Shown: positions 1-7,075 of the stretch, piece by piece
How positions within the stretch are numbered: position 1 is the first letter of the stretch
How the letters are laid out: each line of letters starts with the position of its first letter
NCBI GenBank assembly: GCA_002369295.1
Contig: DFDR01000212.1
Location: forward strand, 274 to 11,219
Origin: Desulfovibrionaceae bacterium UBA3823
GTDB lineage: Bacteria > Desulfobacterota > Desulfovibrionia > Desulfovibrionales > Desulfovibrionaceae
Reading direction: 5' to 3'
Length of the DNA: 10,946 nucleotides
The notes under the pieces: generated by a model
Told to the model about the DNA's origin: nothing
What the model saw: the letters and a program-made list of their open reading frames with translations, nothing else
Databases searched by the model: none
Position numbers and translations under genes: made by a program

Positions 1-683
<683 letters not shown>

Positions 684-730
684 AGCTGCCTCGCGATGGG
701 GGGTTGAGGTTTGGAGACGGGGGGGCGGAA

Positions 731-759
731 GCCTGCAGGCGGGCATCCGGCCCGCAGGC
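731..759. repeat. Inverted repeat at the predicted ettA transcription start
   Basis: Outer arms GCCTG (731-735) and CAGGC (755-759) enclose inner arms CGGGC (740-744) and GCCCG (750-754), with a four-base bulge on one side and a five-base loop. It directly abuts the candidate -10 box and covers the predicted start point, so it could be an operator or a hairpin at the 5' end of the transcript. GC-rich DNA yields such repeats easily, so function is uncertain. Confidence 0.35.
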
Positions 760-788
760 AGCATACACGGAGAGGACCGGGGCTTCAA
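760..788 (-). promoter_or_regulatory. Candidate sigma-70 promoter of ettA
   Basis: On the minus strand, TTGAAG (788-783) and TATGCT (765-760) are separated by exactly 17 bases; each matches 4 of 6 consensus positions. Transcription would start near 753 and give a leader of about 70 bases before the TTG start of ettA. The pair lies downstream of the terminator-like hairpin of the OMP gene, which fits an independent promoter. It is inferred from motif and spacing only. Confidence 0.45.
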
Positions 789-841
789 CCTGGAGCGCGG
801 CCGGAGGCGGCCTGGGCGCAGCCTGCAGAACGTGCAGCGTC

Positions 842-885
842 AAAACGGCGGGACGCCCTGCGCAGGCCTCGGCGCAGGGCGTCCC
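842..885 (-). terminator. Hairpin terminator of the outer-membrane protein gene
   Basis: A perfect 14-bp stem, GGGACGCCCTGCGC (850-863) paired with 872-885, closes an 8-base loop. It lies about 40 bases past the OMP stop codon. On the minus strand the stem is followed by four bases (GCCG) and then TTTT, so the U-tract is short and slightly displaced. The stem is very stable and its position is right for a terminator; the weak U-tract lowers efficiency expectations. Confidence 0.65.
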
Positions 886-926
886 CGGAAGCTATGTCAA
901 CGCCCGCCTGGACGGGCGGAAGGCGG

Positions 927-1595
927 TTAGAACCCCCAGCGAAGGCCGAGGGAAACTTCGTGGGCGTAGGGACGGATGCCGACGGAGCCGCTGCCGTGGG
1001 CCGAGGTGCCATCCACTTCGGTGTAGCCGAAGTCCACGTAGCGGTAGCCGGCGTCAATGGCCATGTGGTCGTTGATCTGGTAGGCCGCGCCAAGGCCGAG
1101 GTTCCAGGCGAGGTTGGTCTGGCGCTTGTCCTGGCTGGCGATGCTGGCGCCGGCGGCGTCGTGCACGTCCACGCCCAGGTAGTTGAAGGCGAAGCCGAGG
1201 CCCGCGCCCACGTAGGGGGTGAAGGCCGTGGAATTGTGGAAGTCGTAGTAGACGTTGGCAAGGAGGGTGGTCGAATTGAAGGTTTCCTTGCAGTCGCCGC
1301 GCGCGCCTGTCCAGGCGCGCTCGTTGTTGCCGCGCAGCGCGCCTTCCACTTCGATGCGCACCGGGAACATGTGCTGCGGCCAGAAGTCGTAGCCGGCGGC
1401 CAGCGCGCCGCCGAGGGTGAACTGGGAGTAGTTGTCGATGCCGAACCCGCCGAGGCCGGAGTGCTCCACCGTGCCGAGGTTCTGCACTGTCATCAGGAAC
1501 TTGGGAGCCAGGTACATGCCAGTGCCTTCCGCAGAGGCGGAGCCGGGAAGGGCGAGAGCGCAGACAAGCGCCAGAGCAGCAAAGATTCGTTTCAT
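927..1595 (-). CDS. Outer-membrane beta-barrel protein (small OmpA/Opa-like porin type)
   Basis: A predicted 222-residue exported protein of the small outer-membrane beta-barrel type. The N-terminus is a classic Sec signal peptide: MKR, a hydrophobic run (about residues 4-17), then PGSASA with probable signal peptidase I cleavage after residue 22. The mature part, about 200 residues, alternates polar and hydrophobic residues with aromatic girdles (YLAPKF, YDFW, NVYYDF, PYVGAGLGFAF, DAGYRYVDFGY) and ends in SLGLRWGF, the C-terminal aromatic signature read by the BAM complex. Length fits an eight-stranded barrel; the family resembles the OMP_b-brl group. The specific role (adhesion, small-solute passage, structural) cannot be told. 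The start at ATG 1595 is chosen over an in-frame codon at 1610 because GGAGGT sits seven bases upstream and the signal peptide then starts at MKR. It stands alone between two hairpins, with an AT-rich upstream region, so it is probably monocistronic and regulated. Confidence 0.85.
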   Translation of the reverse strand: MKRIFAALALVCALALPGSASAEGTGMYLAPKFLMTVQNLGTVEHSGLGGFGIDNYSQFTLGGALAAGYDFWPQHMFPVRIEVEGALRGNNERAWTGARGDCKETFNSTTLLANVYYDFHNSTAFTPYVGAGLGFAFNYLGVDVHDAAGASIASQDKRQTNLAWNLGLGAAYQINDHMAIDAGYRYVDFGYTEVDGTSAHGSGSVGIRPYAHEVSLGLRWGF

Positions 1596-1633
1596 GCGTG
1601 TTACCTCCAATGGTCCCCTGCCCGAAGGGAACG

Positions 1634-1648
1634 AGGCAAGCTTTGCCT
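1634..1648. promoter_or_regulatory. Small palindrome, possible operator of the OMP gene
   Basis: AGGCAA and TTGCCT form a perfect six-base inverted repeat around GCT. It lies about 40 bases upstream of the OMP start and where the -10 region of the TTGACA promoter candidate would be. A repressor site is possible, but no known family motif is recognised. Confidence 0.3.
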
Positions 1649-1667
1649 AGAGCGGAATAAATGTCAA
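1639..1667 (-). promoter_or_regulatory. Promoter candidate with perfect TTGACA -35 box upstream of the OMP gene
   Basis: The minus strand has a perfect TTGACA at 1667-1662, and 17 bases further on AAAGCT (1644-1639), a poor -10 box. Transcripts would start about 35 bases upstream of the OMP start codon. The poor -10 box would suit an activator-dependent promoter, or the match may be chance. The TATAAT candidate further upstream is the alternative. Confidence 0.35.
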
Positions 1668-1678
1668 GCAATGCTTGA
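1664..1678. promoter_or_regulatory. Perfect palindrome TCAAGCAATGCTTGA, possible operator
   Basis: Seven-base arms TCAAGCA and TGCTTGA flank a single central A. It overlaps the TTGACA box of the OMP promoter candidate, the position where a dimeric transcription factor would repress, or activate from just upstream. It is not an obvious FNR, CRP/HcpR, Rex or Fur box by eye, so the binding protein is unknown. Confidence 0.45.
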
Positions 1679-1825
1679 AGAAGATTTGCCGTTCCGCCAG
1701 ATCTCGGGAAAAGCTTTGGATTTTTTCTAAACTTTTTCTCATAAAAAGAAGGAATTGAGAGAAAAAACAAGGAATGTATTATGGCATAGATCATGCCGGC
1801 AGGCTGTGGATGGCATCACCATGAA

Positions 1826-1853
1826 ATTATAGGCATATCGAGGGGGAAAACAA
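1826..1853 (-). promoter_or_regulatory. Promoter candidate with perfect TATAAT between priA terminator and OMP gene
   Basis: TATAAT lies at 1831-1826 on the minus strand, with TTGTTT (1853-1848) 16 bases upstream as a weak -35 box. That -35 box overlaps the end of the priA terminator stem and its U-tract. Transcription from here would leave a leader of about 220 bases before the OMP gene. The -10 box is perfect but the -35 is poor, and the region is A/T-rich, so chance is possible. Confidence 0.35.
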
Positions 1854-1882
1854 AGCTCCGTCTTCAGAGAAAACGGAGCTTT
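1847..1882 (-). terminator. Rho-independent terminator after priA
   Basis: AAAGCTCCGT (as read on the plus strand, 1852-1861) pairs with 1873-1882 to give a 10-bp stem, which extends inward by three pairs (one of them G-T) around a five-base loop. On the minus strand the stem ends in GCTTT and is followed by G and TTTT. It is about 45 bases past the priA stop codon. The plus strand also reads stem followed by T, so some bidirectional activity is possible. Confidence 0.75.
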
Positions 1883-1926
1883 TGGCAAAAAACAGGAAAA
1901 ACCGGCAAATTGAGCAGAAAACAGCC

Positions 1927-4314
1927 CTAGAGCATGGACATGGGGTCGAGGTCGAGCTGGATGCGCAGCTTTGCGGCTTCGGGTCGGGCGAGCACGGCGC
2001 AGTAGAGCCTGCGGGCGATCTGCCAGTCCTGGGCCTTGATCAGGCAGTGCCAGCGCTTTCTGCCGGAAAGCCAGGGTATGGGGGAGGGCACGGGGCCCAG
2101 CAGCCGCACCTGCAGGGTCCTGGCTTCGCGCTTGAGGAAGGCGCAGGCCTCCTGCATGGCCTCCTCGCCGGCCTGGCTCTCCCGCTCGTAGGAGAAGCGG
2201 ATCATGGCAAGCCGCACGAAGGGTGGATAGCCGTAGCGCTGGCGGCGGGCAATCTCCTCGCGGTAGAAGCCCTCGTAGTCGGATTTGGCCACGTACTGCC
2301 AGCAGTAGTGCCCGACGTCGCGGGTCTGGATGAGCACGCGGCCAGGCTTGTCGCCCCTGCCTGCGCGGCCCGCCGACTGCACGAGGAGCTGGAAGGTGCT
2401 CTCGGCAGCCCTGTAGTCGGGAATGCTGAGGCCCAGATCCCCGTCCGCCACAACGGCGAGGGTCACGTCGGGGAAGTGGTGGCCCTTGGAGAGCATCTGG
2501 GTGCCCACCATGACGGGCGCCTCGCCCCTGGCGAAGCGGGCAAGCAGATCCTCCACCGCGCCGGGCCTGCGGGTGGAGTCCCGATCAAGCCGCAGCACCG
2601 GCTGGCTGAGCCTGGCCGAGAGCCAGTCGGCGAGCTTTTCCGTGCCGTCGCCCACAGGCAGGTAGTCCATGCCGCTGCATTTGGGGCAGGGAGCCGGAAA
2701 GGGCATGGACCAGCCGCAGTAGTGGCACAGGAGCCGGCCTTCGCCGCGGTGGTAGGAGAGGCCGACGGCGCAGTTGGGGCAGGCAAGGGTCTCGCGGCAG
2801 CCTTGGCAGTAGACGTGGTGGGCAAAGCCGCGGCGGTTGAGCAGCACCATGGCCTGCTCGCCGCGTTCGACGGCGTCCTCCAGGGCCTCGATGCTCCGGG
2901 GCGCGAGCCCGCTGGCGTCCTCCTGGCCAAGCTGGCGCAGCCGCGAGATGTCGACGAGCTCGATGGGCGGAAGCTCGCGTCCCGTGACCCGGCGGGGCAG
3001 TTCGAGCACGGGCAGGGCCTGGTTCTGGACCGCATGCCAGGTCTTGAGGTCCGGCGTCGCCGATCCCAGCACCAGCACGGCCTTCTCCCGGCCGGCGCGG
3101 AACCAGGCCAGCTCCTTGGCCTGGTAGGGAAGGCCCTCGTCCTGCTTGAAGGAGGCGTCGTGCTCCTCGTCCAGAACGACAAGCCCAAGGCGGGGCAGGG
3201 GCAGAAAGAGGGCCGAGCGCGTGCCCACGGCGAGGCAGGGGCCTCTGGAGGCGGCAAGGCTGCGGAAGATGGCCTCGCGGCGCGTGGGATACTGGTAGCC
3301 GTGGTAGAGCACGGGCTCCGTTCCCGGCAGGGCCTGGGCTGCATCCCGGCGCAGCTTGTGGGCCAGCGCCACTTCCGGCGCCAGCAGCAGGACGGAGCGC
3401 CCCAGGGCAAGGCAGCGCCTTGCCAGCTCCAGGTAGACCGCGGTCTTGCCCGAGCCCGTGACGCCGTAGAGCAGGCGGTGGGCCGCTTCGCCCCGCTCCA
3501 GCAGATCCGCGACGTCGGCAACGGCATGCCGCTGGTCGGCGTTGAGCTCGAAGCCCAGGGCTTCGGGCGCCAGCAGCGCTTCGTTCACTGCAAAGCCGGG
3601 CTCGTCCTCCTCGTCGCGCTCAATGGCGATGGCGCCCTGGGCAAGGAGCTTCGCAATGACGGCGCTCCCCGCGGCGCCGATCTCCCGGGCAAGCTGGCGC
3701 CTGTTGCAGGGGCCGTGGAAGGCAAGGTGCTCGAGGCACTTGATCTGCAGCCGCGCGCTGGGACGCACGGGCCAGGGCGGATCCACGGCCAGCACGCAGC
3801 GCTCGTTCAGCGCCGGATCCTTCCGCGGCGGGAGCATGCGGGCCGAGCCTTCCGCAAGCTCGCGGGCCCAGGCAAGGCGCTCCTCCGGCGAGGCCTGGCG
3901 GATGCGGGAAAGGGGCACGGTCCGCGCGGAGCCCTGGCTCTCGCCGGCGCTGGCCCCGGGGCGGTGCAGGGAGACCTTGAGATCTTTCAGGAAGGGGACA
4001 AGGAGAGCGACGGTCTGCCCGCAGGGGGCGCACTGGCGGGAGGCAAGATCCTCCAGCATGGCGAAGACGGCGCCGGAGAGCAGGGGCCTGTCCTCCAGGG
4101 GCCAGCAGATGGCCTTGAGGACAAAGGGCCTGCCCTTGGCGTTCACAGGCACCTCGTCCGTGAGCCTGCGGACGATGGCAGGGCGCAGGGGGCCCGTTCC
4201 CACCGGCACGGCGCAGCGCAGCCCCGGCTTCCAGAAGTCTTCCGGAAAGCCGGGCGGCAGCGTGTAGGTGAGGTCCATGTAGGGCGGCTCGAGGAGGGCG
4301 ACGACGGCGTTCAC
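1927..4314 (-). CDS. priA: PriA, primosomal replication-restart 3'-5' DNA helicase
   Basis: PriA recognises stalled replication forks and D-loops and reloads the replisome through DnaB. The 795-residue product is slightly longer than E. coli PriA (732). Visible in order: the N-terminal 3'-DNA-binding domain (VALLEPPYMDLTYTLP, from residue 5), a winged-helix region (about 180-235), Walker A GVTGSGKT (284-291), DEEH box (382-385), GSATPDL (417-423), eight cysteines in four CxxC pairs (503/506, 512/515, 530/533, 543/546) that bind two zinc ions, GTQMLSKGHHFPDV (604-617), motif VI QSAGRAGRG (646-654) and the C-terminal YGYPPFVRLA and LDLDP segments. All helicase and zinc residues seem present. 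The start is GTG at 4314-4312 with a weak AAGG seven bases upstream; an ATG twelve codons inside (4278) would remove the conserved VALLEPPY segment. The spacer between AAGG and GTG is seven consecutive C. It follows galU after 157 bp and ends at a terminator, so it is probably the last gene of the cluster. Confidence 0.96.
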   Translation of the reverse strand: MNAVVALLEPPYMDLTYTLPPGFPEDFWKPGLRCAVPVGTGPLRPAIVRRLTDEVPVNAKGRPFVLKAICWPLEDRPLLSGAVFAMLEDLASRQCAPCGQTVALLVPFLKDLKVSLHRPGASAGESQGSARTVPLSRIRQASPEERLAWARELAEGSARMLPPRKDPALNERCVLAVDPPWPVRPSARLQIKCLEHLAFHGPCNRRQLAREIGAAGSAVIAKLLAQGAIAIERDEEDEPGFAVNEALLAPEALGFELNADQRHAVADVADLLERGEAAHRLLYGVTGSGKTAVYLELARRCLALGRSVLLLAPEVALAHKLRRDAAQALPGTEPVLYHGYQYPTRREAIFRSLAASRGPCLAVGTRSALFLPLPRLGLVVLDEEHDASFKQDEGLPYQAKELAWFRAGREKAVLVLGSATPDLKTWHAVQNQALPVLELPRRVTGRELPPIELVDISRLRQLGQEDASGLAPRSIEALEDAVERGEQAMVLLNRRGFAHHVYCQGCRETLACPNCAVGLSYHRGEGRLLCHYCGWSMPFPAPCPKCSGMDYLPVGDGTEKLADWLSARLSQPVLRLDRDSTRRPGAVEDLLARFARGEAPVMVGTQMLSKGHHFPDVTLAVVADGDLGLSIPDYRAAESTFQLLVQSAGRAGRGDKPGRVLIQTRDVGHYCWQYVAKSDYEGFYREEIARRQRYGYPPFVRLAMIRFSYERESQAGEEAMQEACAFLKREARTLQVRLLGPVPSPIPWLSGRKRWHCLIKAQDWQIARRLYCAVLARPEAAKLRIQLDLDPMSML

Positions 4315-4358
4315 GGGGGGGCCTTGGCTCGGCGGAGGAAAGGGAGGACAGGGGCGGG

Positions 4359-4390
4359 CAGGCGGAAAGGCAGACAGGCGGAAAGGCAGA
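4359..4390. repeat. Perfect 16-bp tandem repeat, two copies, between galU and priA
   Basis: CAGGCGGAAAGGCAGA occurs twice without a gap or mismatch at 4359-4374 and 4375-4390. It is noncoding and lies between the GC hairpin after galU and the priA start. The copy number of two could vary by slippage between strains. No function is evident. Confidence 0.8.
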
Positions 4391-4399
4391 GCAACAAGG

Positions 4400-4442
4400 C
4401 CGGCCCCGCTCCTGTCCCGGGTCGGGCAGGGGGCGGGGCCGG
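4400..4442 (-). terminator. Strong GC hairpin after galU, possible terminator
   Basis: Ten-base perfect arms CCGGCCCCGC (4400-4409) and 4433-4442 enclose a nested stem, CCTG/CAGG plus CCCG/CGGG with small bulges, around a GGT loop. It starts about 30 bases past the galU stop codon. On the minus strand it is followed by CCTTGTTGC, a poor U-tract, so it may be a partial terminator or an RNA-stabilising hairpin that lowers priA transcription rather than a full stop. Confidence 0.45.
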
Positions 4443-4471
4443 AAAAGGTGCCGTGGGCCTGCGGCCCTGGG

Positions 4472-5344
4472 CTAGTTCAGCTGGAGGAACTGCTTGAGCT
4501 CGTCGATGAGCTGGTAGCGCACGCTCTCGTCCTGCAGGCCGAAGTAGATGTTGGCGGAAAGGAATTCGGGCCAGTTGCCGGCATCGAAGCGCTTGCCCGC
4601 GATCTTCACGGCCATCATGCCCTGATCCTGGCACATGGCGGCCATGGCGTCGGTGAGCTGGATCTCGCCGCCCACGCCGGGCGCGGTTTTCTCGAGGTAG
4701 TCGAAGATGTCCGCCGTCAGCACGTAGCGGCCGACGATGGCCAGCCTCGAGGGGGCGTCCTCCTTCTTGGGCTTTTCCACGAGGCCGCGCACCTTGTAGA
4801 CGCCGGGCGCGGTCTCTTCGCCGTCGACGATGCCGTAGCGGGAAACGTTCTCCTCCGGCACCTCCATGACGCCCACGACGGACTTGTTCTCGGCGAGGGC
4901 CACGTCGGCAAGCTGGCGTATGCCGGGCACGCCGGAGAAGATGAGGTCGTCGCCCACCATGATGGCGAAGGGATCGTCGCCGATGATCTGGCGCGCGCAG
5001 AGTACGGCGTGGCCGAGGCCCTTCTGCTCCTTCTGGCGCACGGCGATGACGTTGACCTCTTCGGCCACGCGCTGGATGGTGTGGAGCAGCTCGTACTTGC
5101 CGGCGCGCTCGAGGATGCCCTCCAGCTGCAGGTTGTGGTCGAAGTAGTCCTCGATGACGCTCTTGTCGCGGTTGGTGACGAAGACCACGTCCGTAATGCC
5201 GGCGGCCCTGGCCTCTTCGACCACGTGCTGGATGACCGGCTTGTTGAAGACGGGGAGCATCTCCTTGGGGACGTTCTTGGTAGCGGGAAGGGAGCGGGTG
5301 CCCCATCCTGCGACGGGGATGACGACTTTGCGAATGGGCTTCAT
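4472..5344 (-). CDS. galU: GalU, UTP-glucose-1-phosphate uridylyltransferase
   Basis: Makes UDP-glucose from UTP and glucose-1-phosphate in the cytoplasm, feeding LPS and exopolysaccharide sugars and UDP-galactose or UDP-glucuronate. The product is 290 residues, near the family norm of about 300. The nucleotide-binding signature is at the N-terminus, GWGTRSLPATKNVPKEMLP (13-31), followed by QKGLGHAV (107-114), VGDDLI (130-135), RYGIV (169-173), VEKP (189-192), GRYVL (205-209), GEIQLTDA (226-233) and KRFDAGN (251-257), all in family order. Two positions of the first motif differ from the commonest form GLGTRFLPATK (Trp15, Ser18). The start ATG at 5344-5342 is fixed by GGAGG seven bases upstream and by the conserved MKPIRKVVIPVAG beginning; the longer open frame upstream is noncoding. 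It lies 274 bp downstream of glmM with a palindrome just upstream, so it may have its own promoter. Confidence 0.96.
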   Translation of the reverse strand: MKPIRKVVIPVAGWGTRSLPATKNVPKEMLPVFNKPVIQHVVEEARAAGITDVVFVTNRDKSVIEDYFDHNLQLEGILERAGKYELLHTIQRVAEEVNVIAVRQKEQKGLGHAVLCARQIIGDDPFAIMVGDDLIFSGVPGIRQLADVALAENKSVVGVMEVPEENVSRYGIVDGEETAPGVYKVRGLVEKPKKEDAPSRLAIVGRYVLTADIFDYLEKTAPGVGGEIQLTDAMAAMCQDQGMMAVKIAGKRFDAGNWPEFLSANIYFGLQDESVRYQLIDELKQFLQLN

Positions 5345-5399
5345 GGCGATGCCTCCGTTTGTTGACTGGCTTGCGCCGGGGCGCGGACTGGAGTGCCGC

Positions 5400-5421
5400 C
5401 GGGCTATGCCAGCATAGCCCG
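5400..5421. promoter_or_regulatory. Perfect palindrome upstream of galU, possible operator
   Basis: Ten-base arms CGGGCTATGC (5400-5409) and GCATAGCCCG (5412-5421) are separated by CA. It lies about 56 bases upstream of the galU start. On the minus strand it contains TATGCT (5416-5411), which with TGTTCA (5439-5434) 17 bases upstream could be a weak promoter, so a repressor bound here would cover the -10 box. There is no U-tract, so a terminator for glmM is less likely. Confidence 0.5.
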
Positions 5422-5618
5422 AAACGGCGCGCTTGAACAGAGCGCAGCGTGACGGGCGTGCGGCGTGCCTGCGCATTCTTTGGAAAGGCCGCTTCCGCGG
5501 CATGCGCTTCGGCCGGCCCTGCGCCGCGGCCCCCGGCGGCAGGGGAGAAGGGGGGCTGGGAAGGCCGCAAGGGGCGGTCTTGCCGGCGCGGCGCACGGCC
5601 AGGATGCGCATGCGCCGG

Positions 5619-6977
5619 CTAGCGGCTGAGCTCCTTCTGCACGACGCCGGCAAGCTCCTGGGCGTACTGCTCGACCTTGAGCTCGTCCTCAGCCTCCACC
5701 ATGACGCGGCACAGGGATTCGGTGCCGGAGTAGCGGAGCAGCACCCGGCCGCGGCCGGCGAGGGCCTCCTCCACCTTGCGCACGGCCTCGCCAATGGCGG
5801 GGCGCTCCTCGAAGGGCAGCTTCTTCTCCACGTGCACGTTGACGAGCTTCTGGGGGAAGAGGGTGAGCAGGCCCGAGATCTCGGAGAGGGGACGCTCCTT
5901 CTCGCGCATGATGTGGAGCACCTGCAGGGCGGCCAGCAGGCCGTCGCCGGTGGTGGAGAACTGGCGGAAGATGAGGTGTCCCGACTGCTCGCCGCCGAAC
6001 ATGACGCCCTCGCGGCGCATCATTTCCATGACGTAGCGGTCGCCGACCTTGCTGCGCAGAAGGCGTCCCCCGCGCTCCTTCATGAAGAGCTCGAGCGCGA
6101 GGTTGCTCATGGCCGTGGCCACCACGGCGTTGCCGGGCAGGGCCTCGTGCTCCATGAGGTGCTGGGCGCACATGGCCATGAGCTGGTCGCCGTCCAGAAT
6201 ATGGCCGTGCTCGTCGGCCATGATGAGGCGGTCCGCATCGCCGTCGAGGGCGATGCCCAGGTCTGCGCGGACCTCCTTGACCTTGGCGGACATGGTCTCG
6301 GGGTAGAGGGCTCCGCAGTGGTCGTTGATGTTGATGCCGTTGGGCTCGGTGCCGATGCGCACCACCTCGGCGCCGAGTTCCTCCAGCGCCAGGGGGGCGA
6401 CCTTGTAGCTGGCGCCGTTGGCGCAGTCCACGACGATGCGCAGGCCCGTCAGGGTGCGCCCTGCCGGGAAGCATCCCTTGGTGTAGACGATGTAGCGGCC
6501 GCCGGCATCGTCGATTTTGGTGGCCCGGCCTATCTTGGAGGAGTCGGGATAGGGCCAGTGGTAGCCTTGGTCGAGCACCATGGCGGAGATGGCGTCCTCC
6601 TTCTCGTCGGGCAGCTTGAAGCCCTCGGCGTCGAAGAACTTGATGCCGTTGTCGGCATAAGGATTGTGGGAGGCGGAGATGACCACGCCGAAGTCCGCGC
6701 GCATGCTGCGGGTCAGGAAGGAGATGGCGGGGGTGGGCAGGGGGCCGGTCATGATGACGTGCATGCCAGCGGCGCACAGGCCCGCCGTGAGGGCCGACTC
6801 GAAGGTGTAGCCTGAAAGACGCGTGTCCTTGCCGATGACCACCTTGTGCTGGCAGTTGGGGGCGCGGCGGAAGTAGACGCCGGCCGCGATGCCAAGCCTG
6901 AGGGCTATTTCGGCGGTCATGGGATAGGTGTTGGCCCGTCCCCGCAGTCCGTCCGTGCCGAATAAGCGTTGAGCCAT
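5619..6977 (-). CDS. glmM: GlmM, phosphoglucosamine mutase
   Basis: Interconverts glucosamine-6-phosphate and glucosamine-1-phosphate, the step before GlmU makes UDP-N-acetylglucosamine for peptidoglycan and LPS. The 452-residue length is normal. The four alpha-D-phosphohexomutase domains are visible: [10 protein letters not shown] (4-13), the phosphoserine loop [17 protein letters not shown] (99-115) with the catalytic serine at 103, the metal-binding DGDADR (245-250, Asp 245, 247 and 249), the sugar-binding GGEQSGH (328-334) and the phosphate-binding RYSGTES (415-421). The GlmM-type FGTDG start and GGEQSGH loop favour GlmM over a phosphomannomutase/phosphoglucomutase. The ATG at 6977-6975 has a near-perfect AAGGAGG six bases upstream. 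It follows cdaR by 98 bp. In Firmicutes GlmM binds and inhibits CdaA; whether that holds here is inference. Confidence 0.96.
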   Translation of the reverse strand: MAQRLFGTDGLRGRANTYPMTAEIALRLGIAAGVYFRRAPNCQHKVVIGKDTRLSGYTFESALTAGLCAAGMHVIMTGPLPTPAISFLTRSMRADFGVVISASHNPYADNGIKFFDAEGFKLPDEKEDAISAMVLDQGYHWPYPDSSKIGRATKIDDAGGRYIVYTKGCFPAGRTLTGLRIVVDCANGASYKVAPLALEELGAEVVRIGTEPNGININDHCGALYPETMSAKVKEVRADLGIALDGDADRLIMADEHGHILDGDQLMAMCAQHLMEHEALPGNAVVATAMSNLALELFMKERGGRLLRSKVGDRYVMEMMRREGVMFGGEQSGHLIFRQFSTTGDGLLAALQVLHIMREKERPLSEISGLLTLFPQKLVNVHVEKKLPFEERPAIGEAVRKVEEALAGRGRVLLRYSGTESLCRVMVEAEDELKVEQYAQELAGVVQKELSR

Positions 6978-7075
6978 GCTGTGCCTCCTTGCGTGCGCTG
7001 CTGTGCTTTGCCTGAAACCGTTCAGCCTGAAGCTGTTCTGCCCGGATGCGCCGGGCCTGCCGGGGCTGGCGCCGG

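Larger units (their letters stand above)
1596..1926. other. AT-richer intergenic region between priA and the OMP gene
   Basis: This 331-bp gap contains no supportable gene. From priA towards the OMP gene it holds the priA hairpin terminator, a TATAAT-containing promoter candidate, several A/T tracts on both strands (about 1715-1775), a palindrome overlapping a perfect TTGACA, a second small palindrome, and the OMP ribosome-binding site. The A/T content from about 1690 to 1925 contrasts clearly with the GC-rich coding DNA on both sides and is typical of a promoter region that bends or binds nucleoid proteins. Confidence 0.8.

Noticed and set aside
1882..4497. Plus-strand open frame of 871 codons opposite priA
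   Set aside because: It is antisense to a clear PriA with all helicase and zinc motifs. GC-rich codon bias leaves long stop-free antisense frames, and its product is a low-complexity Gly/Ala/His/Gln-rich sequence without any domain.
5609..5617. GC-rich inverted repeats just after the glmM stop
   Set aside because: Several short GC arms can pair but none is followed by a T run, and such repeats are expected by chance at this base composition.
5345..5794. Upstream extension of the galU frame by 150 codons
   Set aside because: The extension is Arg/Ala/Pro-rich and overlaps the end of glmM; the ATG at 5344 has a strong ribosome-binding site and begins the conserved GalU N-terminus.
5433..6815. 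Plus-strand open frame of 460 codons opposite glmM
   Set aside because: Antisense shadow of GlmM; the translation is compositionally biased (His, Ala, Val, Gly) and has no recognisable motif or ribosome-binding site.
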